DNA from: Karalla daura
Lineage: Eukaryota > Chordata > Actinopteri > Chaetodontiformes > Leiognathidae
DNA: 64,000 nt
Assembly: GCA_029224185.1 (NCBI GenBank)
Contig: CM055205.1
Span: forward strand, 15,304,461-15,368,460
Direction: 5' to 3'
Within the stretch, counting starts at the first letter, position 1; each line of letters begins with the position of its first letter. Shown one piece after another: positions 1 to 29,290 of this stretch. Both the position numbers and the translations under genes were made by a program. Below the pieces are notes generated by a model. It was not told the origin of the DNA and ran no database searches. It was given only the letters and a program-made list of their open reading frames with translations.

Positions 1-2182
1 TCAGCCGCTCATGCACGAGCTCCTTCTGGCCTGAAGAGTCTCTGGAGAGTTTCTGGAAGAGCTCCTGGCCGTCCTTCTGCTCAGCAGAACCTTCTTCCTG
101 CTGAGTCTCCTCTAGAGACACCATCTCGTCCACCACCAGCTCGATTCCATCAAGCAGCTGCGTCATGGATGCCACGGCATGGACTGGTGGGCGAAGCCCA
201 AGTTTCTTCCTCAGATTTGCCACAAAGCTGTACACAGACTCCATGGTAAATTTGTGGATCACCCAGGACTTGATTTTCGCCTTCACCTTGGCCCAGCAAG
301 ATAAACTCCCTGTGTTCAGTTCCAGTTCAGGATCGGTTAGAATTTCTTCCACAATCTCCTTCACTACCGCATCTGTACCCAGCGAGTTCCTGCTCCTAAA
401 CACCCTGTGCTCGATCTCAGAGATGGCATCGCTCCGTTTAGCCAGGCTGAGCTTTCTGTCCTCCTCCGCCAGGATCTCCCTGACAGCTTTGGTGGTTTTT
501 ACTGCCAAGGCCCTGATGGCAGCGGCATCAACTTCAGCATAAGCGTGATGTTCATCATCAGCTTCAACTTCAGCGTCAGCGCCAGCATCAGCATCAGCAG
601 CAGCATCAGGATCAACATCAGCATCAGCACCAGTATCAGCCTCAGCCTCAGGCTCAGCCTCAGCCTCAGCCTCAGCATCAGCATCAGCATCAGCATCAGC
701 ATCAGCATCAGCATCAGCCTCAGCATCAGCATCAGCACCAGCCGCAGCCTCAGCCTTAGCCTCAGCATCAGCATCACTGGCTGGTAGCAGGGGCCTTGCC
801 TCTGACGCCGTACCCACAATCCAGGAGTCTTCCCTAAACAGTTTTATCACTGCTCTCCTGATCTTCCTGAGAACGGTGCCTGTCAGATCAGTCCTGCTCT
901 TGTGCTGTTCTGCCACCTCCTTGAGTTTGAGCCAGAAGCTTTTCACCACACCCTTCACTCCCGTCTTGATGCGCCTCACCAGGTGCTCACTGTCCACATA
1001 CTGTGTTAAGGCGCTACTGAGCCTCTGATACATGAAGCGCCTCTGGTTGGAGCTGTCATCGGAGAGCTTCTCGAGAAGAGTCTTTGGATCAGTGTCCTCC
1101 TCCTTCTCGTGGGATGTCTGTGACTGGATTGCCTCCTCCACCACTGAGTCGAGTTTGTCGAGCAGCTCTTTCAGGGATGTCTTTGGCTTGTGAGTCCTTA
1201 GGAAGCAGCTCCACACATTAGATAGGTATCTGAAAAACGTCTTCCTGGCTAATGTGTAGACCATCCAGCGATTGACTTTGGCTTCCACCTTGGACCAGCA
1301 AGATGCCGTCAAGGTCTCAACTGGCGTCTGAGCAGGACCGCTTGTGATTTCCTCCACGATGGCTTGCACAATCCCCTCTGCTGCTGTCTCGATGTCCTGG
1401 GAGCGCCGACTCTTGAGCAAGGTGTGCTCCTCCTCAGAAATGGAGTCAATATGCTCTGCAGCTCTGATCTCCGCTTCGTGCTTCTCCAGGATCCCCTTGA
1501 CAGCCTCAGTGGTTCTATCTGTGAAGCTGTCCATGGAGTTTGAGTCTATACCATTCTCCACCGGAGGATCTTCACCAGCTAGGTCTTTGTTTAGCTGTGT
1601 GTCGTCCTTGCTAGACTCCACTGCTATGAACAGCACGCACTCCTCCAGTGCTTTTACCACCTGCTCCATGATGGCACTCAGCGTACTGGCAGAAGTCTTG
1701 CATCTGTAAGTGTCTGCGCCACGCTCGAACCTTGAGAGCGCGGAGTTAACCCTCTTGGTCACCTCCTTCGATACGAGCAACGTTACTCTCTCCGTGCTGG
1801 TGCAGAGGACGTCCGCCGGGACCTCAGTCAGTATCTCGAAGGTGCGAGGAATGATGTCAGCCAGACACTGCTGCACCTGACTTTCAGATATCCTCGTGTT
1901 CATCCTCGGCACAGCATGAGAGCAAGAAGGACTCTGCTCGACCTCTTGGAGTGTTTCTTGGAATACCTGGTAGATGTACCCCGTCAAACTCACGATTATC
2001 TCCTGGCACAAGTGCGTTAACACTTTCTCTGTTACCGGGTCGAGATTGCCGTTCCGCAGGCCTACACACGCATCCCCTGACAGCTTTGCCATTGCCTTTT
2101 GGATAGCTGGAACGATGGTCACCATTGTAACCTCTGGGAGAGGCGGACTCATGCTGATGACTTTCAGTGCTTTGGGCGTCAT
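1..2182 (-). CDS. Unrecognised acidic protein with two 168-residue modules (partial, open at window edge)
   Basis: On the minus strand one frame runs without a stop from an ATG at 2182-2180 to the left edge, giving at least 727 codons. The protein has four parts: a helical N-terminal part (residues 1-220); module A (221-388); an Ala-Asp/Glu repeat (about 470-548, coded by GATGCT/GAGGCT hexamers); and module B (560-727), which ends at the window edge. Modules A and B align end to end with no net gap (constant offset of 339). Both keep a Cys-Trp core (SCWSKVEAKVNRW against SCWAKVKAKIKSW), IVEEI helices and a DSS(N/G)Q segment. No signal peptide, membrane helix or transposase/RT motif is visible. 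A splice-acceptor-like TTTCTATTTAG lies four bases before the ATG, so a 5' UTR intron is likely. I do not recognise the family. A multicopy fish gene is possible. That it is coding is well supported by frame length and module conservation; its function is unknown. Confidence 0.75.
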   Translation of the reverse strand, partial: MTPKALKVISMSPPLPEVTMVTIVPAIQKAMAKLSGDACVGLRNGNLDPVTEKVLTHLCQEIIVSLTGYIYQVFQETLQEVEQSPSCSHAVPRMNTRISESQVQQCLADIIPRTFEILTEVPADVLCTSTERVTLLVSKEVTKRVNSALSRFERGADTYRCKTSASTLSAIMEQVVKALEECVLFIAVESSKDDTQLNKDLAGEDPPVENGIDSNSMDSFTDRTTEAVKGILEKHEAEIRAAEHIDSISEEEHTLLKSRRSQDIETAAEGIVQAIVEEITSGPAQTPVETLTASCWSKVEAKVNRWMVYTLARKTFFRYLSNVWSCFLRTHKPKTSLKELLDKLDSVVEEAIQSQTSHEKEEDTDPKTLLEKLSDDSSNQRRFMYQRLSSALTQYVDSEHLVRRIKTGVKGVVKSFWLKLKEVAEQHKSRTDLTGTVLRKIRRAVIKLFREDSWIVGTASEARPLLPASDADAEAKAEAAAGADADAEADADADADADADADAEAEAEAEPEAEADTGADADVDPDAAADADAGADAEVEADDEHHAYAEVDAAAIRALAVKTTKAVREILAEEDRKLSLAKRSDAISEIEHRVFRSRNSLGTDAVVKEIVEEILTDPELELNTGSLSCWAKVKAKIKSWVIHKFTMESVYSFVANLRKKLGLRPPVHAVASMTQLLDGIELVVDEMVSLEETQQEEGSAEQKDGQELFQKLSRDSSGQKELVHERL

Positions 2183-2187
2183 TATCC

Positions 2188-2299
2188 TAAATAGAAACGA
2201 AATACGAGCTAACGATATGAGCAATATATAATACGAACGATGTGAACGATATACTACGATATACTACAATATACGTGTGCGAGAGCAAACGAACTGTAC
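2188..2299 (-). other. Probable 112-bp 5' UTR intron of the left-edge gene
   Basis: On the minus strand a CCTAG|GTACAG donor at 2300/2299 and a pyrimidine-rich TTTCTATTTAG|GATAATG acceptor at 2188/2187 flank 112 bp. The acceptor lies just before the presumed start codon. This is inference from consensus splice signals only; a TATA-like TATAAGGG a little upstream complicates where transcription would start. Confidence 0.4.
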
Positions 2300-2373
2300 C
2301 TAGGCTGGGATTGCACACCCTTATACAGATTCTCGTGAGAAGGCATTTGGATTCCAAAGGAGTTAAGTTCCAA

Positions 2374-2552
2374 GGATCCAAGGCAGATTTTTGTTTTCCT
2401 TTGAAAATTTAAATCAAAACAACTCTGTTACTTGAAACTAATGGCTGATGTCACAGGTAACCGTGACATCACCGGAAGTGGGCGGAGTCTATGCCAATTA
2501 AGAAAGGATCCGAGACGGTGCGTTTTCCTTCGATAATTTAAATCAAAACAAC
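2374..2552. repeat. Pair of direct repeats upstream of the left-edge gene
   Basis: 2374-2425 and 2506-2552 are diverged direct copies. Both begin GGATCC/GGATCG-like, share TTTTCCTT and end in AATTTAAATCAAAACAAC. Between them lies an inverted pair TGATGTCAC (2446-2454) and GTGACATCA (2463-2471), followed by an ETS-like CCGGAAGTG and a GC-box-like GGGCGG. This may be promoter sequence of the minus-strand gene or the ends of a small mobile element. Confidence 0.45.
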
Positions 2553-3799
2553 ACTTTCGGTACAAGAATTGAACACAAGGTGATCACCTTTATTGTTTTT
2601 GAATAGTGACATTATGCAATGAAATTAGTTAGAGTATCCATCCATACAGCACATTAAAATATTAAGACAATATACGTGACTAATATAATGACAAGAATAT
2701 AACAATAATAGATATAGATAAATGCATCTGTGTTTAAAAAGTGGCTCATGATTAAAAAACTGTCACAGAAACGTTGTTGATGGACATTTCCTCATGTGGT
2801 GTATATATTTAATAATGACTGTTGTTTATAACTGTATAAATAAACGTTTGTTGAATGTTACTGCATAAAGGATGTTTTGCCTTATACACTGACACCACAT
2901 GTTCGCAGTATTTGTGTGCAGGACCTTTACCTGTAATCGAGAATCTTTAACCACAAAACAAACAAAGATATCTTGTTAAAAATGGGGAAATGTAGGGAAG
3001 GAATCAATTAAATATAATTTCATGTCTACCTACTACCGTTATTTGACAACATTTTATCAGGTATGCTTGTTTTGATCTACATCATGGATCTGAAATTTCC
3101 CAAACACAATGATAAGTGACCTCAGAGGATTTTAATTGCCGCGCCCGCACACAGCCTGCCTGACTCCTTCTCCTTGCAGCTTCAGGGAGGAGGAGAAGGG
3201 AGGATAAAGAGGAGAGGCTGAAGTCTCTTGTAGTACAATGGGAGCGCTCCAGCCGAACCAATTTCACCTGTCGGCTCAGGATAACGCCCTCAGACCCACA
3301 GAGAGGCATCACGCTGCCGGTCACACCTGAGGGAAAACGTGCTAAGTCCACTTAGCGTCTGGGTCGGTGGAAAAGAGTGGGACTCTTTTCAACACGCCAC
3401 TCGCCGAAACTTGTATAATTATGTAACGTGTAATTAAAAGACGGGTTCTGTTCAGCACTCCTAACACCCTTTCTGCATTGATGTCACGGATTATCCCTGT
3501 TTGTTTTCCCTCATTTCAGTAAACCCATTTGAGTTGCACTGAAATTGCAGCAATCCCCAGAGAGGGGCGAGTGAAGACAGGTTTGCTGTGTCAGATATTA
3601 AGATGTTGCACTATTTAAGGAGATTTAAATGCTATGTTATGCATATCCCGACTTCAGAGAGTTCAACTCTCTGAAGTGGCATGAAATCATAGAAACCACT
3701 TTCTCTTTTTATGTGGTTCCTAGGAACATTTTTCTTCTTCTTTTTCAGTTTTTATTGTACCGAGCAGAGGTTACACATTGGATTGGATAGCAGCGATTT

Positions 3800-3945
3800 T
3801 CAGCACAGTCCAAAAACACATACATTCACTGTGATTCAGTACCCTAAATTGCTCCCAGACACGAGTGAGAGAGAGAATGGTGTGCATGTGTGTCCCGTGA
3901 TGGACTAGAGACCCCGTCCAGGGTGTATTTGCTGCTTCTACTCAA
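3800..3945 (+). repeat. Relic of a dispersed fish repeat (GATGGACT..GTCCAGGGTGT family)
   Basis: It contains GTGATGGACTAGAGACC followed by GTCCAGGGTGTATTTGCTGC, the motif pair seen in several other places in this window. It is a partial, diverged copy. Confidence 0.5.
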
Positions 3946-4303
3946 AGTCATGCACTGGAGAGAAGCTCCCCCATGACACCACCGGGCGCTAAGTGCTTCC
4001 ATGAGAGTTATAAGACCAAATTTCCAACCTCATAGTGTTTTATAAGGCAGGTTGATCACAGGAGATTAAAATCATAAATAAAAAAAAGCTCAGCCTTGAC
4101 ATTTATTTTCACTGTCATTCCGATTATGTTATCAGGATTAGCAGTGTTTATAAGGCAAAACGCAGACAATTTTACCCCTGGAGTTTAATTAAGTTGTCAT
4201 GGGTAAAACAGTGGCTTAATGTCTTCTGGAGTTAGTTTCTCAGCTTCAAGACATGTTTAACAAAATGGTAGTGTGAGACTGTGTGCACTCCTGCCTCTGT
4301 AGC

Positions 4304-4305
4304 TA

Positions 4306-4349
<44 letters not shown>
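4304..4349. repeat. (AT)n microsatellite
   Basis: Nearly pure alternating AT of about 45 bp. Confidence 0.95.
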
Positions 4350-4350
<1 letters not shown>

Positions 4351-7300
4351 TTAAATATTGTGTCTTCATAGCCTCTGATGATTTAAATTCTGATCATTGC
4401 GTTTTTACTCCTTATTTCCTGAGTTCCTCAGTTTGAAGAAGGTAAGAAATTAAATCACCAGAGTAGCTCTTTAAAGAAAAAAAAATCAATGAGCAGACAG
4501 TATCAGTACATTCACAGCGCTAGTTACACAGATAAAACGTAATGGATTTTCTTGGCGTGGAAAATGAGGAAAAACCCTAGGTGACTTTTTTGTACAGTTT
4601 ATGTCATTTCCAATCATCCGGTGTCCCTGCATGGAGGTTCATATAAAGGATGAATAAGGGCATTGTAGCGTACCTCCCTAAACTGTGTGTCTTTACATAT
4701 TCCTTCAGTCTAATAGGACTCAGATTTGTAGACTTGTGACACTGTGTAAAACATATTTGATTTGCTAATATCTTGCAGAGACTGCACTGCTGATTAATAT
4801 TTTGCTTAATTTATCTGGATATCTATAGTATTATCATGATACGGATGATGCATGTTTGAAACCAGCTGGAAAAGGAGCAACAATTTGCTAATTTTTCAGG
4901 TAAACTGGTTTAATGGTAACAGGTGAGAGGATCATGACTGGTGTGAAAGGAGAATCTGGGAAAAGCTCAGTTGGACGTTACTTCATGGGCTCAGGAACAT
5001 TTTCTAAAGTAGTGAAAAGGAGCCAAGAATGATAAAAACACTTTTACTTTGACTTTGTTGAATAACGACACTCTACTCCCAGCCAAAGCTCTACAGTCAG
5101 TCTGGAAACATCGTCACATCCTTGTAGACGGATAAAATTTGGATGTTTGAAAGGCAGCTGAAATAAAAAGGAGCAAATCTGGGCGTAGATGGAACTGTGG
5201 CATTAAATACGCGTGTAACGTTAAGAAACGTGACTTTTGCTGGTTCTGGTTCTTTCTCCATATCTCATTCTTCCTCCAATCCTGGCTCAAACATACTAGG
5301 TTGGATGTGAATGTGCTGTTACCGCTTTGTCTGGGGAGAAGTTGCTCCGCTCTGTTATCTAGCAAGAAACGCAAAGTTGCGTGTTTATTCATGTAAATGG
5401 CTGGCAAGACACTCAACTCGAGATCAGCCTGCTTTTTTGCCAGATAAACATGGACTGTAATCTAATCTAATCCCTCAGAGATCTTACAAAATAGCATCTC
5501 TGCATTTCTGACGAAACCAATTTTCATGGCTTCCATGTCGGCACCAGAGAACAAGGCAAAATACTCCACTCAACCATTCTCACGTCACCTTTAATTCTGC
5601 TTTGATTTCCGTTTCTCACAGCGTTGCATCTTGTTGATAATTCGGTGGGTTTTGATACTCATAACTCCATCAAATCAGGGCTCAACAGCCAGCCTTGACT
5701 GGTCGGGTCGGAGGCCTCTGTCCCCCTGGGAGGGACGCCTGGTGTCCACTTAACCCTGTGACCGTGCTGGCGCGGGGCTGGTTTAACGGCGGTCTGTAAA
5801 GTGAGTGAACGTGGCTCGGTGGGATTAATCAAGCCTAACGACACATCTGTAGGTAGGCTCGCAGGGAGGAGAGAGCATCAATCACAGGCTGGAGAGACTC
5901 CCCCCCCTCTGTCTGTCTCTCCTCCCCTCTCTCTCTCTCTCTCTCTGACTCTCTGACTCTCTTCCTCTGCTTCTCGTCAGCTGTATCGACCAGCGCTTTG
6001 GGCCTTTGGTAATTAAAAGGCATCGATCGGCCTCCGCCGCAAGATGCTGGGATGCGACCATGCAGCAGAGCACGCCGGGACCTGTGGACCCACCAGGTGT
6101 GCTCCTGGAGTCTCTGTTTGCACCTGTATGTGACTGTGCACATGTTAAGAGAGGGTGAGACCCCCTGCTCTGGTCCGGTTAGCTCTACCCGCTTTGGTTC
6201 ATCTGTATGCCGCGCAGCCGCTGCATCTCTTTAGGTTACATACCAGCACCCGCGTTTTACACGGTCACAGAGCCGCATGAGGCCCTAATGCGCCTCCGGT
6301 GAGGCTCGCTCGAATCCATCCATCTGGTAAAATATCTGTGGTCTCGGAGGAGGAACGCCAGAGGTGGAGCACACACTTATTAAATGAGAACTGCGGGGTG
6401 GGGAGAGCGGGGTGGGGTGCAAAAAGAAAAAAAAAAAAAAAAAACATCAACTGATTGATTTTCAATGCATACACAAACCCCCCGAAGCTCATCTTCCTCT
6501 TACAGGGACTCACACCCACACCCACACCCCGCACACGGCGCCCAACACACAATCTCTGGCTGCTTTTTATTCCGTCTGAGCGAACACAGTAAATCTGAGT
6601 GCCGCTAGATTGCAAGCGCTGCACATTTTTCACCCTCCGCAAGAGAGCGGGAGTCCTGCCGTGGAGCCTGACTGAGGACCGGCCAGGCTGCTATAAATAC
6701 AGCCCGGACGCTGACACACTGACTGAGTGACACAGTCAAGTGGGTGCCCCCCCCCCCCCCCACACACACACCCTCTCCGTCCTCCCCACCAAAGCTGCAC
6801 GCTCCTGGCCGCTAACGCTGGGCACCCACACACACGTCTGTGTGGTTTCTGTTTATTTCTGCTTGGGGGGGGGCAGCATTTTGTATTTAGCCTCGGGGGT
6901 GTGATATACTGCAGTGGCCTTTCATCTGATGTCTCTGACTGAGTTATGCTCGTCTGAGCACCCATCTCCCCCAGCTCTGTCCCTCATAAATCCGATGAAT
7001 TACCCAGCGTGCCCCCCCCCTCCCCTCTCCTCCATTAACCCACCCCTCCCCTTCCTCTCCCTCCCCTCCGTTCTCCCCCTTCCTGAACGAGTGATCAATT
7101 AAGGCCCTGTCCAGCTCTCGCTGCGCGTCAGCACTTTCTCCTCCTCGACTCTCACCCCCCCCACACACACACACGCACACCCCCATCCCACTCCCACCCC
7201 CCACCCCCACCCCCACTTCCACCATACTGTCATTTTTCTCCTCTTTTTGGGTGTCAGGCCATAGAGACAGGGAGCAGACCAAAGGTGTTAAGAAAAAAAG

Positions 7301-8334
7301 AGGGAATCCTTTATTTTTCTGGATGAGAAACACTCTGTACAGATGTGTGTTTAGCTGTCAGCATGTGCTAGAAAGAGGACCCCCCCCCCAACACACACAC
7401 ACACACGCACACACCTCCTATGGCAGGAAGTTTACTTTCCACCTGCGAGGAGGAGGCTTGAGTTTAGAGTTGAAGAGAGAGGAGACAGGAGGTATAGAGA
7501 TCAAGTATTTGTACAAGTGTCTTGACATGTGTGTAGCAAATCACAGTGAGAGAATGTGTGTATGTGTGTGTGTCTGTGTGCATGTGTAGCCATCAGAGAC
7601 AGTGGAGGTCAGGAATGTTGTAAACATTTGTCCTACTGGATGTTTGTGATAAAGCAGAACATATTTTTTGACAGATTTCTCAGAGGATTAAGCTGCTGGT
7701 ATTCCATATTTTTCTTATTCTCATCCAATCCAAAACCAGTTGCGTGCGTCTGCGGCCGTAGGTGTGGATATATCTTCAAAAACACATCAATGAGCAGGAT
7801 TAGCTTCATTTTCATCCATGTTTTTTTACAATTCTGAGGGATTAGGCAGCAAAACAAACTGACGATAACAGCAAAATAAAAAAAAAAGGCTGCAGTTGAT
7901 GCTCCTTCAAATGAATATCAAAGGTTTTTCACACGTTGGATCAGCTGAGGGAGAGGAGGCAGAAGATGAAGAGTCATCTTGTGTCCTCTCTGACTCTAAC
8001 ACTGAGCCTGGAACAGTAGAATCTATACCATCTACTTCTTCGCTTGAGGAACCAACTGTTATTGACATCGGTGAAGTGCATTCATTCACAATTTCTTGAA
8101 CTGCAGAACTTGAGAGCTCAAACACACTCTGGGTGAAATAGCCCATCATCACAATAAAATCAGACACTGTAGTGTTATATAAAGTCAATCTTAAGTAAAC
8201 TGTGTTGCTGCTGTTTATATGTGCTCAATGGACCGTCCCATTCATATTCCTTTACTGCTAATACAGTCATCCAGAAGTGCACCATTTACTCCCAACTGGC
8301 AAATTACTTCATTTTCTTGACCCACTTATTACCC

Positions 8335-8520
8335 TAAGCCTCTCCCAGTGCACTAAGGCTAAGACAGGGAATGCACTCTGGCCAGCAGCCTATCGAAATT
8401 TAGAGTCTCCAAGTGACATATAAACATGCATGTTTTGTGATGTGGGCCGTAAGTGGAGTAAACAGAGAAAACCCAGAATCGACTTGCTTGAAAACCGAGG
8501 CACAGAGCTATCCAAGAGGT
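8335..8520 (-). repeat. Diverged relic of the dispersed SINE-like repeat
   Basis: The reverse complement keeps the repeat's features in order: the summary-line-like GGAGACTCTAAAT segment, the AGTGCATTCCCTGTCTTAGCC segment and a degraded tRNA-like end. Old and diverged. Confidence 0.35.
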
Positions 8521-10794
8521 GTTATGCCACCCCAGTCTGGTGAATGTTGGCTAATAAATACAGAGCCCAACTGACCAATGTGTGGTGTGGGTTAGACACG
8601 TTTTCCAGAATCAGAATCTGAGGCTTTTTTATGGGATTTCTCCCCAATATGAAAACAGTACAGCTGATTTGGCTTTCTGAGGGAATCTCCCCCGCCTCGG
8701 TCTCGGTCTCCCAGTCTCGAGTGCGCGAGGTTGGTTTGAACTCGAGCTCAGTTTTGCTTTTAGCTCTCAGTCAATCAAATGCAGGGAAACACTTCGCCAC
8801 GGCGAACAATATTTACACGTGGAGCAGTGTTTTCACTGGAGCAGAAAAGCACTCGGTTCCCGGGGTTGTTTTCCTTGACATTTCTATGTTTATTATCAGC
8901 GGCCGTGCATCATAGCTGCTTCTGGGTGAAAGCTAATATTGAAGGGAGGGTGACACTATCTGCGAAGCCCTGGATCACACAGCAATTACCTGCGCCGAGC
9001 CTGCCGCCGCTCCGCCGGGCTCCTTGCTATCTTTCAGTGACTCATCCCTCTCTTACAGTCTTGGGCGGCGTTCAAAATGGCACCCTCATTAACTCTTTCA
9101 CTTAATTATTCCTTTAATAATAGACACTAATAGTTTGGTCCACAGGGAGATTTCGGACGCTTATGAATCATCGTCCCTGGCAGCTTCAGGGCCATTAAAA
9201 AGGGCGTTTTCACATGTGTTTGATGTAACATTTATGAGGGCACATTATGTGGTGAACTCCGAGGATCAGCGTTGCTAATTCTCCTGCATTACACACAGCA
9301 CATTTGGACACGTTCTGCACAATCCAGGGTCTGTGCTTAATGCAAATTGCTCCTGCATAATACAACTTCAGGACAGACATTTTTAGAGAAGTTTAACATT
9401 TGGACAGATAGACATCCGCTAACTGAGCAAAGCTCTGCCTGATTGTGCATTCCGCTCACAGTCGGACTGTTGGCGAGAAAATCAAGAGATGGTTGCCTCG
9501 CTCACGATAAAGAGGAAGAACAAGTTCAATTCCCTCAAACCAAACTAATTTATTCCGTTTATTGGTTGCCATTTTCTACAGATGTTCTCCGGCTGAAGGT
9601 CACGCTTTAAATTTAGCATTTAAATCACTTCGCTTCGGCAACAAGAGTCAATTTCATGAATATACATCCCCATCGCTCACTTCAGACAGATGAGAAAATC
9701 ACTCGTGAAGCTTCCAGAACCCGAAGGGATCGGGCCAGAGATCTGATGGGCTGTGTTGTTCCCCCGCAGGAACGTTGGGATTCTGAATGATCTTGTCCCT
9801 TGTTGCCATCCCTCCGAAGACCCTACCTTACCGTTTCAGCTTTTTGAATCTTTGATATCTAATCCAACGAGATCCGTCGGCTTGTTAGGACCTGCCAGAT
9901 ATGGTTAGAGGACTTCCTGGTGAGTCATTAGGGGTGGGAGCCTCCCACCCGTTTTGGTGCAGTTGCTCTCCCCCGGATGATCGGTTAATTCTGCCCCCCC
10001 CGGTCATGATGAACCACGCCACACGCCACAGAGGGCTTTTGATCTCTGCTGATTGTTGCAGATTGGCGAGAGATAAAGCCTTGGATATTTTGAAGTGGGT
10101 TTGCAAGCGAGGGACGGGACTCCGTCTCTTAAAAGCTTATTAGTCCCGTAGATTATCCAAGGTCTTTCAATTTGACGGTCATTAGATGGATGGGACTGAA
10201 TAATAGATGAGATCCTCTGTGTGCTGCGCTCGGCCGTTCTCGCTCTCGGGTCCAGTTGTGCGCGTCCCAGCACCCGGCTGCGTCCTCTGCCCTTCGTTGC
10301 CAATGTCACAGGGGATGAAGCCTCGCTTCCTTCACGGCCGCTCTTCTCTGTCCGCCCTCGTGAAAGTCTCCCTCTTTCCTCGCCCGCCCACTGCCCCCTC
10401 GCATCACTTCCAATGATGCAGTCCTCTTTCAACATGTGGGAGTGAAGGACCGTCTTCCACTCCCCGAGAAAATAAAACAGCCCAACGTCTGTCTCATTTA
10501 TCTGTCCCTATCTAATACCTGTCTCTTTCCTCCTTTTGCTCTCTCAATCTCCCCCCTGCTTTACCAGATCTCTTACCCGAGGTTGCATGGGGCAGATAAT
10601 CTTCTTCTTCCTTTCTCCTTCTCTGACTTATCTGTCTCCTAATTTTGCAGGAAAGTCTTTGAATTAACCACGAGAATCCATTTCACCTTGTCAAGGATCT
10701 GATAAAGCACCCTGCTCACCCTAATCTCATTTACGTTCACTCTGGTACCCTCGTCCTCATCTGTTTTCTTCTTATATTTCAGTTACAAAACAGA

Positions 10795-10991
10795 ATGTAT
10801 TGCAAAGAAAACCATTTATTTTTTATTTCCCAGTTCCTTGCAATCACAAATCACAGAGCCTGGAGTCTGCTGGAAATTGTGTTTCCTTGGATCCAGGCCC
10901 ACTCCATTCTTCATCCCATATTTAATTTCCCTCATCCTTTCCTTCACGCTTCTCCCCCTCTTTTTTTTTTTTCCTTCCCCACACTCTGGTC
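10795..10991 (-). other. 3' UTR and polyadenylation signals of the alpha7-like receptor gene
   Basis: Downstream of the stop codon (minus strand) are two AATAAA hexamers at 10815-10820 and 10822-10827, about 165-175 bases after the stop. A short 3' UTR is inferred from these; the exact cleavage site is unknown. Confidence 0.5.
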
Positions 10992-28218
<17,227 letters not shown>

Positions 28219-28229
28219 CCTGGTGGTGA

Positions 28230-28304
28230 GGAGCCGGAGAGAAGAGGAGGCAAGAGGAGGAAGAGGTTCAGGGTGCCGAAGGAGCAGGAGCAGGAGGAGG
28301 TGGT

Positions 28305-28336
<32 letters not shown>

Positions 28337-28517
28337 AGGGGAGGGAAGGAGGAGAGGGAGGACAGAGTCAGGAAGCTGCTGGAAATCCCCCGGTCTGCAT
28401 CCACTCGGCATCAGAGGGAAGGAGTGAGAGCGTGTGCTGGGAGAGCGGGGAGCCGAGAGAGGAAGAGGAGGAAGGAAGAGAGGAGGAAGGAGAGAGAAGG
28501 AGGGGATGGGGGCTGTG

Positions 28518-28580
<63 letters not shown>

Positions 28581-28600
28581 TCTCTCTCTGCCTCCCTGTC
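28230..28600 (-). promoter_or_regulatory. GA/TC-rich 5' region of the alpha7-like receptor gene
   Basis: Directly upstream of the start codon the gene strand is almost pure pyrimidine (CCT, TC), including a (TC)n/(GA)n tract at 28519-28589. This is presumably 5' UTR or proximal promoter; no TATA box or precise start site can be assigned. Confidence 0.35.
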
Positions 28601-29186
28601 TCTCTGGGAGGTGGGACTAAAATGGAGAGCGCAGGAGAGAAAAATGTCAGTGATGTGGGGTGAAAGGCTTGGAGGCAGAGCTGCAGGTGGACAACAGAGG
28701 GGTTTTAATTGGTCCGTCACCGTGGCTTGACCTTACTCACAACAATAGAAACAGATGACGGGCACACATTTCAAATGATCTTAGCGCTGAATGGGGAGGA
28801 AATTAAAGGCGACGAGGGAGGGCTTTCCACACAGAAACAGGAGAAAAGTAGGACTCCCCAACAAGGTCAGAGACGAAAAGTGTTTTAGAGAGGCACAGAC
28901 ATCTCAAACACAAAAATCTTTTCCCTCCCTATTTTTCTGTTTGGGTTGCCTCCGCACACAGGTGCATTATTAAAAAGGGATTTGGAACAACTGCTTTTGA
29001 AGTGAAAAGGAGAATTATGAGAGGAGTATTAACCACCTTTCTCTCACAGTCAATCCTTTGTCTTTTAACTCCCTTTTTGCACTGCTCATTGTGTGTGTCA
29101 GGGCCAAGGTTAACATGGACATGGACATGTCAAAAATATATGGCAGCTGGTTACACGTGTGATATGGTCACGCACTGCTAGACTCT

Positions 29187-29190
<4 letters not shown>

Positions 29191-29285
<95 letters not shown>

Positions 29286-29290
29286 CAAGA
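29191..29290. repeat. (GT)n followed by (GA)n microsatellite
   Basis: About 37 GT units to 29264, then GA units. Confidence 0.95.

Larger units (their letters stand above)
2600..10794. other. Intergenic region without a supported gene
   Basis: No frame here shows a recognisable protein with splice sites. It holds an (AT)n tract (4304-4349), two relics of a dispersed repeat, CT-rich, poly-C and CA tracts around 5.9-7.4 kb, and AT-rich unique sequence. Short ORFs at 7.1-8.2 kb and 8.6-9.1 kb lack support. Confidence 0.6.

Noticed and set aside
499..819. Met-Leu-Arg-Leu repeat ORF in another frame of the left-edge gene
   Set aside because: A shadow frame of the Asp-Ala hexamer repeat. The real frame is the continuous one through both modules.
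7907..8188. Minus-strand ORF of 93 residues with a Ser/Glu-rich acidic part
   Set aside because: It superficially resembles parts of the left-edge protein (AVQEIVNE-like), but it is short, isolated, lacks the Cys-Trp module core and has no splice context. It could be a degraded copy; not strong enough to annotate.
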